DNA from: Azotimanducus chitobiosivorans
GTDB taxonomy: Bacteria; Pseudomonadota; Gammaproteobacteria; Pseudomonadales; Azotimanducaceae
NCBI GenBank assembly: GCA_965200235.1
Contig: OZ241339.1
Location: 2,790,001-2,854,000, forward strand
Reading direction: 5' to 3'
Length of the DNA: 64,000 bases
Under the pieces are notes generated by a model that saw nothing but the letters and a program-made list of their open reading frames with translations, made no database searches and was not told the origin of the DNA. Of this stretch, positions 46,523-55,191 are shown one piece after another (position 1 is the first letter of the stretch; every line of letters starts with the position of its first letter). The position numbers were made by a program, and so were the translations under genes.

Positions 46523-47779
46523 GACTGCCAGATTGACCGAAAAAGCACGAAATGCCGCCAGCGAACACTCGAAAAATCCATCCGAGTCTTGTCGGACACT
46601 TTCCCCGTCCTGCTCGTCACAGGTCCCCGTCAAGTCGGGAAATCTACACTACTCGAGCATTGCGCCAGCCCTGATCGAAATTACGTCACACTCGATAACC
46701 TCGATCAGCGCGAGCTTGCAATAAGTGACCCAGCCCTATTTCTGCAAAGGCATCCTGCGCCCTTGACTATTGACGAAGTGCAGTATGCGCCGGAGCTCTT
46801 CAGCCAAATCAAGATTGCAGTTGATCGAACACAGCAACAAGGCATGTATTGGTTGACGGGGTCGCAGAAATTCCAACGAATACGCGGAATCACGGAAACG
46901 CTTGCAGGAAGGGTGGCGATACTCGATCTGCTGGGTTTTTCACAAGCCGAAATTGATCAGCGCGACGACAATAGTGCGACTCCATTCCTTCCTTCCGCTG
47001 AATGGCTTTAACGCACTGAAGCGAGCGAGCGCGGAGGCAGAACGCTGCACGAAATCTATCAGCGCATCTGGCTTGGTTCTTTTCCACGGGTTGTGCTCTC
47101 AGGCCCGCGAACAAGGGATGTGTTCTACAGTTCGTACCTGCAGACCTATATCGAGAGAGATGTTCGAGCGCTCGCGCGTGCTGGCGATGAAATGGCTTTT
47201 CATCGGCTGCTACGTGCTGCGGCGGCTCGAACAGGCCAGTTAATCAACTTTGCAGACCTTGCGCGTGACGTGGGCGCGGATCAGAAGACCGTGAAGTCGT
47301 GGATTTCGATCTTGGAGACTTCCGGCGTCATCTATTTGCTTCAGCCTTACCACAGCAACGTCACACATCGAGCGATCAAGACGCCAAAGCTGTACTTTCT
47401 TGACACCGGCCTCTGTGCATACCTTACCCAGTGGACTTCGCCGGAGACCCTCGAAGCGGGCGCGATGTCAGGCGCAATCCTCGAAACTTGGGTGATCGCC
47501 GAAATCCTGAAGGGATATACACCGTGCGCAACAGGCGCACTTCTATTTCTTCAGGGACAGGGACGGCAAGGAAGTGGATTTGCTCATCGAGCAGGACAAC
47601 ACACTACATCCGGTCGAGATCAAGAAAACCGCTTCTCCCAGACGTTCCGCAAGCCACGGCTTCCCAAGTCTCAAGCGGCTCGGTCGCAATATTGGGCCGG
47701 GGGCGATTGTCTGCCTACGGGAATCGTCGGTGGCGATTGGCCGCAATGTCACGGCGATTCCCGCGTCCTATATTTGAAG
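46523..47779 (+). pseudogene. Broken DUF4143-type AAA+ ATPase
   Basis: Reading through shows a full DUF4143 ATPase: RTLEKSIRVLSDTFPVLLVTG, Walker A GPRQVGKSTLLE, LTIDEVQYAPELF, YWLTGSQKF, then LGSFPRVVL, YLQTYIERDVRAL, LARDVGADQKTVKSWISIL, TPKLYFLDTGLCAYL and EVDLLIEQDNTLHPVEIKKTA. It is broken three ways. There is no in-frame start after the TAG at 46520. A TAA lies at 47009-47011 after PSAEWL. A frameshift near 47540-47560 puts the C-terminal EVDLLIEQDN block in another frame. These ATPases are frequent accessory genes of uncertain function. Confidence 0.85.
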
Positions 47780-47924
47780 TGACATCAGGGATGATCAAAA
47801 GCGGGCACGCGATCACCGAGTTGTTCTCTGTCGCGGGGAAGGATTTTGAACGAACAGAGCGATGCGCCTTACCGTGAGTCAGCGTCACAGTTCTGCGAGT
47901 TTCGCCCCCAACAACTGGTTGGTT

Positions 47925-48362
47925 CTATGTCCCCTGATTGTGCTCAGAGGCATTCTCGAACAGTTGCTCCGCACTGCCGCGAAAATCAACATCGGGCAGA
48001 ATCACCTGCGGCTTGAAGACGATTCGATGGTGATAGGTGCTGACATCCACCGTCTCAAGCTGTTCAGCGAAGTAAGTCACGTTATCGGAAAGGCCCAAGA
48101 AGTGCTTTGCATAGTCGCTTTCGCTGGTCTTGCAGGTGACCTCAAGCTGTTTGTTCCTATCAGAAATTGCGCACCGCCCTTCAATGGTCAGCATGTAGGT
48201 GTCGGTGATGCCGTTGTAGAACACAATGCGGCGGCTAATCTCAAAATTGTCCGCTGCTCTCGACAAGTTCATGGATGCTACGCGCGCGTCGTCACAGCCT
48301 GCTAACGTTAAGAGTGGCACGGACAGAACCAAGGCGGTAAGTAGAATGTGAAAGTTTTGCAT
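47925..48362 (-). CDS. Lipoprotein of phage-associated beta-sandwich type
   Basis: 145-residue lipoprotein: membrane leader ILLTALVLSVPLLTLAGC with lipobox LAGC, then a beta-rich domain (ASMNLSRAADNFEISRRIVF, ITDTYMLTIEGRCAISD, KHFLGLSDNVTYFAEQLE). The wording of these blocks recalls small beta-sandwich lipoproteins of temperate phages, which suggests a prophage relic; this is from memory of the family. GGAGAG 9 bp before ATG 48362 decides between the two ATGs. No other phage gene is adjacent. The 48380-48440 stretch before the MITE contains only a short palindrome (GCCCTCTCGCGAGGGC). Confidence 0.65.
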   Translation of the reverse strand: MQNFHILLTALVLSVPLLTLAGCDDARVASMNLSRAADNFEISRRIVFYNGITDTYMLTIEGRCAISDRNKQLEVTCKTSESDYAKHFLGLSDNVTYFAEQLETVDVSTYHHRIVFKPQVILPDVDFRGSAEQLFENASEHNQGT

Positions 48363-48440
48363 AGGATTCATCTCTCCAACGTGAGTTGAGACGATGATCC
48401 TTTCGTCCCATAAAACTGTAGCCCTCTCGCGAGGGCCGAG

Positions 48441-48709
48441 CTAGTGTCCTGTCCCATAAATAAGTGTGATTCAGAGTGAGCACAATCGCCGACGGCAAGG
48501 CGCAGTCCGCAGGGAATATCGGGCATATTGCCAAGGGCTGCAACGCAGCCGTCGGCGATTGTGCCCACTCCCGAAGGGCGCGCAGGAGAAGGGCTGTGGC
48601 CGCGTTGCGTCCCTTGGCAATACGGCAAAGTATTGCCTGCGGAACGCGCCTTGCCACAGCCCTTCTCCTGCGCGCTGAATCCACACTTATTTATGGGACA
48701 GGACACTAG
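48441..48709. mobile_element. 269-bp MITE, copy 2
   Basis: Same element as 13176-13444 in the same orientation: identical CTAG ends, length and internal stems, with about five substitutions. It lies between a phage-like lipoprotein and a transposase remnant. Confidence 0.85.
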
Positions 48710-48730
48710 GACATCGTCACCACGAAATCG

Positions 48731-48979
48731 TTGGTGACGATGGGGGGTCATAGTAGCAGAGACGGCCTTGGTGCGGCGGGCGCTGGGGCCGGGAAGCTGG
48801 TGGAGCCGGTGCGCGCGTTCGCGGGCATGTCGCTGTTGCGGAAGTGCGGCTTGGCAGGGGTGAGTCGCTCGTCGATGTACCACGAGTCCGCGCCGGCGGT
48901 CCGCAGCCTCACCGCCCTTTAGGAAAGCCCGAACCTGCGCCATTGTCTGCAGCCGCTGGCTCTGAAGTGTCACGATCAT
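48731..48979. pseudogene. Transposase remnants (IS3 OrfB-like on plus strand)
   Basis: Plus-strand frame 48731-48922 ends in MSLLRKCGLAGVSRSSMYHE, close in form to the N-terminus of IS3-family OrfB (LRRQC-LLGVSRSSYYY). On the minus strand 48890-48979 reads IVTLQSQRLQTMAQVRAFLK, which could be the start of a second transposase. Both are truncated. 48980-49130 holds no gene and leads into the CARDB protein. Confidence 0.4.
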
Positions 48980-49130
48980 CCTCTTCCGATGATCCGTGAC
49001 ACCACCCCTTCAGGATCATTTCGCTTTGGATTCAGCCCTCCCGTTCAGCATCATGTCGCATTGGACAACTCTTCACTTTGAGAAACGCCGAAAAATCCAG
49101 TACCATTAGCCAACGCTCTGGAGTCTTCTC

Positions 49131-52100
49131 ATGTTGCGACCCTCATCTCTTCGTCCAAGGTCGCCGTCTCGGCAGCGCTCGGCTTGTTTGTGCCTCGCTC
49201 TGCTTGTATCCGCGTCCGTTGTCTCGCTTGGCGTTTCGACTGGCGCCGGTGCCGAAACCTACCAGCTACCGCTGTTTGTGTCCGAGACGGACGACGGGCA
49301 GGTCGGTGTACTGCGCCTCAACAATGATTCAGCCGTGTCTGGCACCGTTTCCATTCGTGCGATTGATGATGCAGGGACCCGCTCCGCTGCCGCGACACTC
49401 ACCCTTGCTGGAAATACGTCTGTCGAGTTCGAAGCCGCGGACCTCGCTACCGGCAACACATCGAAGGGACTCGCTGGCAGCATCGGCGCGATTGGCGGCC
49501 ATGTGCGACTCGAGATCGAGACCGAGCTTGCTATCGATGTCCTGTCCTATCTGCGTGCGAATGGCATCCTGTCTGTGCTGCACGACGAGATTCGCCCTGA
49601 ATCCGGATCCGGCAGCAGCTACCAATACGTTGTGCCAGTCTTTCATGCCACCGGCCACCAGAGCCAAGCGGCAAGCAGCCTGCGGCTAGTCAATCCCGGC
49701 TCGCAGGCCGCGTCCGTCACTATTCGCGACCGCGCCAGCACAGCGAACACAAATACTGTCTCCCTGATGCTCCCCGAAGGCTGGGCCCGCGTGCTCACCG
49801 CCGCCGAGCTCGAAGGCGGCGGAAGCGGATTGACTGGTCAACTCGGCACAGGCACGAGCGGCTGGCGCCTGACCGTGTCCGCAGACGCGCCGATTCATGT
49901 TGTCAACCTCGTCACCAGCAGCGCTGGGCGCCTCGACAACCTGTCTTCTTCCGGTCGCCAAGGCTTGGCACCAGTAAGCCATGAGCTATTCAACGAGCGC
50001 TTTGTCGGACAGACCGTGTCCACGCTGCGCGGCAGCACCAGCACGGAGATACGTCTGCTTGAAGATGACGCTTTTGAAGACTCGCACAGCATGAATGGTG
50101 ACCTCGAGAACGCAGATGCCGCGATGCGCGCAGGGAGCTATACATATCGACGCACCAGCGAAGACGCTGGTCAGCTTGCGCTCAGCTATGACGATGGTGC
50201 GGCCTGCGCGATGAACCTACATTTCACATCGCGCGGCGACGGTTGGTATGCCACCCGATGCGAAACGAGCGAAATGGATGATCAGCCGAGCGATGGCGAA
50301 CCGGACAGCGTCTGGCACGGCGGAAGCTGGTCCGCTTCTGACACAGACATGCCGACGGGGGCAGGCAATCTGCGCTTCATCACCGGAGGATTGTCGCAAG
50401 ACTACAGCTACACCCTCGGTGCAGAAATCGCCGCCTTGCGCTTGCCAACGGCAACCGGCGCGACTGGTGCGCTTGTCTACGGCCTCACGCCGGGCGTGCC
50501 TGGCCTCATATTCGATGCGGCCACACGCGAGCTAACCGGCGCACCGACCACTTCAGGCGTCTACGACATGACATATTCGGCAGCGGATGCTGCGAGCGGC
50601 AGTCGGCTGACTTGGCCGTTTCGCATCACCGTTACCGGCGGTCAGGCTGGGATGTGCTCGCTCGGACTTGTGCTGCGCGCTGGCAGCAGCTGCGTGTATC
50701 CGGGTTCTAGCGAAGCCGTGTCGATTAGTGCCGACGGTAGCATGGTGAGTTTCCTCGTGTTTCGCTCGGCACGTGGTATCAATTTGGAGAATCGCAGATC
50801 CCGAGGGACGGTCTACGACTTGGAGGTGACGCCTGACAGCGCTGGCGTATGGCGAATCGTTCGCATCATGGGCGAAGCCGAGCCGGATACCGCGCCAGAG
50901 TTTCAAGCAGGCCAAGTGGACGACCAAACCTTCACGCTTGGCGAGGCTATCAGCGCACTGACATTGCCAGCGGCGATGAAGGGCAACGGCAGCCTGAGCT
51001 ACAGCCTCGCCCCCAGCGTGCCGGGGCTTGCCTTCGACCCGGTGTCGCGCAGCCTGACGGGCACGCCGACGCGGGCAGGTACGCTGGCGATGACCTATTC
51101 GGTCAGCGACGAAGACAACGACACCGCGAGCTTGAGCTTTGCCATCACCGTGCGCGACCCGAACGCGGCGGCGCCAGACTTGGTGGCAGGCACGGCGACG
51201 GCCGATGACACAAGCGTGACCGTCGCCCAATCCTTCAGGGTGAGCGTGCGCGTTCGCAATCAGGGCGAGGCGGGCGCCGCAGCGACCAGTGTGACGTTCT
51301 ATCGTTCGAGCGACATGAACCTGTCGAACGTTGACGATACGCGCATTGGCACCGCCAACCTAGGCGCGCTTGGCGTCGGTGCAAACCAGCAAGTCTATGT
51401 GACGGAGACGGCACCTTCCACGCCCGGTCAATACTATTACTTTGCCTGCGCGAACAGCCCAGAGGGCGAGAACGCTGCCGACAACAACTGTTCGGCAGGC
51501 GTGCGCGTGCGCGTGAACGAGGCCGCGCGCGTACCCGACTTGAGTGTCAGGCTAAGGGCAAGTGCGACGAGCGCTTCGATTTCGCAAAGCGTTCGATTGA
51601 CCGCCACGGTGCGCAATCAAGGCGCTGCACCATCGCCGGAGAGAACGAGAGTGCGCTACGTCCTGTCGAGCGATTCGACGATCACCACGAGCGATAGGCA
51701 GATTGACACCGATACAGTCGCGGTCTTGGCACCTTCAGGTGAGGCGGTCGAGAGTGAGACCGTCAGCCTGCCCGCAACATCCGGCATCTATTACCTCGGT
51801 GCGTGCGTGGAGCCAGTTGTTGGGGAAGAAAACACCGCGAACAATTGTTCCAGAGGCGTACGCATCAATGTGACTTCGGGCGGTGGCGGCGTGACGCCGT
51901 CCACGCCGAGACCTGATCCGGTCCCGACCCAAGGCCCTGATCTGACCTTGGACAATCCTCGCGTCAGCAATTCGAGACCGGATGCTGGCACCGTGTTCAA
52001 TCTCAGTGTTCGCGTGCGCAACCGCGGCAATCAACCCGCCCAAGCGACGACGGTCAGCTTCTATCGTTCAACCGATTCGCGCATCGATGCGACCGATACA

Positions 52101-54065
52101 TTCATTGTCTCTCTAGTCCAGGACGGACTGCCAACATCCGATTCGAACACGCTGACCGCAGAAGACGTACGGGCGCCATCGGTGCCCGGCACCTACTATT
52201 ACGGTGCGTGCGCGGCACCCGTTGTGAACGAGTTGAATGTCACCAACAACTGTTCGAGCGCGGCGAGCATCCGCGTTCAAGTTGACGGTCCGAATCTCGA
52301 CGTAGGCGTGTCTGCCAACACTACGCAACCGAGCGCCGGACGGAATTTCGTGTTGCGCGCCACCGTTCGCAATGTCGGCAACCAACAGGCTGACGCGACC
52401 AGGCTTACGTTCTATCGTTCAGACGATGCCGTGATTACGTTGGAGGATGACAGCATCCCACCAATCACACAGCAACAAAACCCTCAAGATTTGGCCGCCC
52501 TTGGCGCGTCCGGCTCACGTAGCTTTTCCCTGACAGTCACCGCGTCTGAAGTCGTGGGCACCGCCTACTACGGTGCGTGCGTCGTCAGTGTCTCTGACGA
52601 CAGGGATGTAAGCAACGATTGCTCGAGTGCGGTCAAGGTCACGGTGCCCGGTGCCGACCTCGTCATCGAATCTGTGAAGGTAGACGATGCTACGCCAGAG
52701 CCGGGCGACCGAATCGAACTGAACGTCATCATTCGTAATCGCGGCACTGAGGATGCCGAAGCGACGACGCTGACCTACTATCGATCAACGGATGCGACCA
52801 TCACGACAAACGATCAACCTGAAGGCACGGATGACGTGAAGAGCCTTGATCGGCGGGAATCCGGGGAGGAATCACTGAGGTTCGCCGCACAAACGACCGC
52901 GGGTGTCTCCTACTACGGTGCCTGCATCGAGACAGTCCCTAGCGAAGGGGACGCGACGAACAACTGTTCGGATGCGGTGCTTGTCAAGGTCGGTGCCCCC
53001 GATTTGGTGTTGCAATCGCCACGACTCGATGATCGAACGCCGGAGGCGGGCGAACGCTTCAGACTGACCGTGCGAGTTCGCAATATCGGTCATGCCGAAG
53101 CGCCGGCCACCACCTTGCAGTTCTATCGATCTGCTAATGACCAGATTCCCGAGGACATTCCCGATGACGACGAACAGCTGACCGAGACCGCCAGCGTCGG
53201 CAGTCTTTCGATCAACGAGTATGCCGACGAATCGGGCAGGCTCACCGCACCCGATCAGCCGGGCGACTATTTTGTCTACGCATGTGTGCCTAATGACATT
53301 ACAGCCGAGAGCAATACCATGAACAATTGCTCAACGCCGCTCAAAATTACCGTGCCGGCGCCGGATTTGACGGTCGATAGGCCGAGCGCCGATGACAGCA
53401 CCCCTGAAGCTGGTGATCGATTCTCCCTTACGGCGCGTATTCGCAATCGCGGCGCTGGCACCGCGGGCGACTCTACGTTAACCTATTACCGGTCCGACGA
53501 CGAGACCATTGACACGAGCGATGACGAAGTCGGCACGGATAGTGTTTCGGACATACCGCCGTCTTCTTTCGAAACCGAGACAATAAGCCTCACCGCGCCG
53601 GCACCTGGTGTCTATTACTACGGTGCATGCGTAGAGATTCTCGATACCGAGAGCAATCAAGAGAACAACTGTTCGAGCGCACTGCGCGTGACCGTGCCTG
53701 CACCCGATTTGGTTGTCGTTTCGCCGGGTGTCGATGATTCGACCTTGGAAACCGGTGATGACTTTGAGTTTCGCGCCACGGTTCGCAACCGAGGCGCTGG
53801 CACTGCGCCGGCAACGACGCTGCGCTATTACCAAGCGCAGCAAACAGACTTTTCCGACCAGACGCAAGTAGGCACGGCAGATAGTGTCAAGAGCTTAGAT
53901 CCAAGGGAGTCGAGTCCCGAAGATGTTGACCTGATCGCCCCCGAAACTGCAGGTACCTACTATTACCGGGCCTGTGTAGAGGTGGAGGAGCGTGTTGGCG
54001 AGAGCGACACAGACAACAATTGCTCTCCGCGGGTGGCGGTCCTTGTCAGGGAGCCGCGAAACTAA
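49131..54065 (+). CDS. Large secreted CARDB-repeat protein
   Basis: 1644 residues, predicted exported (LCLALLVSASVVSLGVSTGAGA leader). Residues ~40-280 form an unassigned beta-rich domain (TYQLPLFVSETDDGQVGVLR). Two putative-Ig (He_PIG-like) modules lie near 417-503 and 587-678 (GVPGLIFDAATRELTGAPT; VPGLAFDPVSRSLTGTPT). Eight CARDB-like modules run from 681 to the end, each opening PDL- or PNL- and closing with a Cys pair (YYYGAC, NNCS) likely to form one disulfide per module. No enzyme domain, LPXTG, PEP-CTERM or TonB signal is visible. A GGAG site lies 8 bp before ATG 49131. Probably a stalk-like surface or adhesive protein; partner unknown. Confidence 0.82.
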   Translation: MLRPSSLRPRSPSRQRSACLCLALLVSASVVSLGVSTGAGAETYQLPLFVSETDDGQVGVLRLNNDSAVSGTVSIRAIDDAGTRSAAATLTLAGNTSVEFEAADLATGNTSKGLAGSIGAIGGHVRLEIETELAIDVLSYLRANGILSVLHDEIRPESGSGSSYQYVVPVFHATGHQSQAASSLRLVNPGSQAASVTIRDRASTANTNTVSLMLPEGWARVLTAAELEGGGSGLTGQLGTGTSGWRLTVSADAPIHVVNLVTSSAGRLDNLSSSGRQGLAPVSHELFNERFVGQTVSTLRGSTSTEIRLLEDDAFEDSHSMNGDLENADAAMRAGSYTYRRTSEDAGQLALSYDDGAACAMNLHFTSRGDGWYATRCETSEMDDQPSDGEPDSVWHGGSWSASDTDMPTGAGNLRFITGGLSQDYSYTLGAEIAALRLPTATGATGALVYGLTPGVPGLIFDAATRELTGAPTTSGVYDMTYSAADAASGSRLTWPFRITVTGGQAGMCSLGLVLRAGSSCVYPGSSEAVSISADGSMVSFLVFRSARGINLENRRSRGTVYDLEVTPDSAGVWRIVRIMGEAEPDTAPEFQAGQVDDQTFTLGEAISALTLPAAMKGNGSLSYSLAPSVPGLAFDPVSRSLTGTPTRAGTLAMTYSVSDEDNDTASLSFAITVRDPNAAAPDLVAGTATADDTSVTVAQSFRVSVRVRNQGEAGAAATSVTFYRSSDMNLSNVDDTRIGTANLGALGVGANQQVYVTETAPSTPGQYYYFACANSPEGENAADNNCSAGVRVRVNEAARVPDLSVRLRASATSASISQSVRLTATVRNQGAAPSPERTRVRYVLSSDSTITTSDRQIDTDTVAVLAPSGEAVESETVSLPATSGIYYLGACVEPVVGEENTANNCSRGVRINVTSGGGGVTPSTPRPDPVPTQGPDLTLDNPRVSNSRPDAGTVFNLSVRVRNRGNQPAQATTVSFYRSTDSRIDATDTFIVSLVQDGLPTSDSNTLTAEDVRAPSVPGTYYYGACAAPVVNELNVTNNCSSAASIRVQVDGPNLDVGVSANTTQPSAGRNFVLRATVRNVGNQQADATRLTFYRSDDAVITLEDDSIPPITQQQNPQDLAALGASGSRSFSLTVTASEVVGTAYYGACVVSVSDDRDVSNDCSSAVKVTVPGADLVIESVKVDDATPEPGDRIELNVIIRNRGTEDAEATTLTYYRSTDATITTNDQPEGTDDVKSLDRRESGEESLRFAAQTTAGVSYYGACIETVPSEGDATNNCSDAVLVKVGAPDLVLQSPRLDDRTPEAGERFRLTVRVRNIGHAEAPATTLQFYRSANDQIPEDIPDDDEQLTETASVGSLSINEYADESGRLTAPDQPGDYFVYACVPNDITAESNTMNNCSTPLKITVPAPDLTVDRPSADDSTPEAGDRFSLTARIRNRGAGTAGDSTLTYYRSDDETIDTSDDEVGTDSVSDIPPSSFETETISLTAPAPGVYYYGACVEILDTESNQENNCSSALRVTVPAPDLVVVSPGVDDSTLETGDDFEFRATVRNRGAGTAPATTLRYYQAQQTDFSDQTQVGTADSVKSLDPRESSPEDVDLIAPETAGTYYYRACVEVEERVGESDTDNNCSPRVAVLVREPRN

Positions 54066-54120
54066 GAGCGCGCCAGTACCCTTTCCCCCGCGGTCTTTGT
54101 AGGACACTTCATACGCCCCT

Positions 54121-54315
54121 ATGTCCATTGCCAAGACTGAAGCGATGACGAAAGAAGAAGTCATAGAAAAAATCTTTGCGGACCCCGAAAAAGGCAAGGT
54201 CGTGTACGAGGATTTCATTCCGCCACTCAAGGATGACGGGACGTTCGAGCAGCTCACCCCGTATGAGCGGAGCCTCTTGTACACGCCCAAAGACCATCCG
54301 CGGGAGTTCATTTGA
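54121..54315 (+). CDS. Small acidic protein, putative antitoxin of PIN pair
   Basis: 64 residues, no family recognised: MTKEEVIEKIFADPEKGKVV, then FIPPLKDDGTFEQLTPYERSLL. Acidic and helical with no clear DNA-binding motif. Its TGA is followed by a GAGGGG site that serves the next gene, whose ATG is 9 bp away, the tight layout of an antitoxin-toxin pair. ATG 54121 or ATG 54145 may start it. Antitoxin role inferred from size and position only. Confidence 0.55.
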   Translation: MSIAKTEAMTKEEVIEKIFADPEKGKVVYEDFIPPLKDDGTFEQLTPYERSLLYTPKDHPREFI

Positions 54316-54324
54316 GGGGTGTCG

Positions 54325-55173
54325 ATGGAAGGCTTCGCGGTTGACACCAACCTGCTGCTCCATTCGACGCCGAGAAGATTGCTGTGCGGCATTGCCTTGG
54401 AAACGGGCCAGCAGATTCACGTCCTGCCCGAAGTTCACAACGAGGTCTTGTGGGGGATTACGCGGGTGGAGCGCCGCCGCTTCGAAAGGCGGCACAAGGC
54501 ATCGCTCGCCAAGCGTTCGGCGCAAGAAAACGTGAAGCAGATTCGTGCGGTGGAGGATGCTGCAAAAGGCTGGTACTTGGGTGAATTAGAGCGAGGTGAT
54601 TCGCCGTTGAATCTCGCCTTCAAGAGCGACGAGGACGCTTTTGAGATTGAACGAATAGCCTCCGAATTGCCGGAACTCGCCTTCCAGAAGCGGCGCGCCT
54701 CTGAGCCTGTCGCCGGAGACCCGCTGATTGTCTCAGAAGCGGTCTACTTTGACATTGATCTCTTGAGCACTAACAATCTCAACACCGTCAATCACGGCCT
54801 TATCAACCGATGGCTTCGAGACAAGGGGTGGAACCGACCGCTCATACTTGATCCATCCCAAACCTTGGAACGCTTGTCGAATCGAAGCGTGCAGCGCTGC
54901 TACTGCTGGTTGCTCGCGCATACGATGAACACCATCCATGAAATCGACGAGGAGAACCATCACGCCTTCCAGCGCGCACTGAATAGGCTCGAATCGAGCG
55001 GATTCAGCCAGAAGACAAACGGTTTCGAGGGTGTGCTCTGGGATGTGAAGGAATACTACAAGCGGGATTTCCGTTTTCAAGAGAACCTAAGAGCAACATT
55101 CGGACATGCAGCGCGACAGGCAGCCTTTGATGCCGAGATACGCCTCATTGAGGCGGTTCGAAAAGCGGTGTGA
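54325..55173 (+). CDS. PIN-domain-like protein, putative RNase toxin
   Basis: 282 residues. PIN features: first acidic residue in GFAVDTNLLLHS, Glu in VLPEVHNEVLWGI, then GDPLIVSEAVYFDIDLLSTNN, the usual D-x(n)-D followed by a STNN strand where PIN domains read -A-T-N/D. A ~100-residue C-terminal extension (CYCWLLAHTMNTIHEIDEENHHAF) is unlike VapC, which is about 130-150 residues in all. Start ATG 54325 is set by GAGGGG; GTG 54319 is the alternative. Convergent with the DUF3604 gene. Likely an RNase toxin or PIN-type nuclease; not matched to a named family. Confidence 0.6.
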   Translation: MEGFAVDTNLLLHSTPRRLLCGIALETGQQIHVLPEVHNEVLWGITRVERRRFERRHKASLAKRSAQENVKQIRAVEDAAKGWYLGELERGDSPLNLAFKSDEDAFEIERIASELPELAFQKRRASEPVAGDPLIVSEAVYFDIDLLSTNNLNTVNHGLINRWLRDKGWNRPLILDPSQTLERLSNRSVQRCYCWLLAHTMNTIHEIDEENHHAFQRALNRLESSGFSQKTNGFEGVLWDVKEYYKRDFRFQENLRATFGHAARQAAFDAEIRLIEAVRKAV

Positions 55174-55191
55174 TATGAGTCGTCTCCAGCC

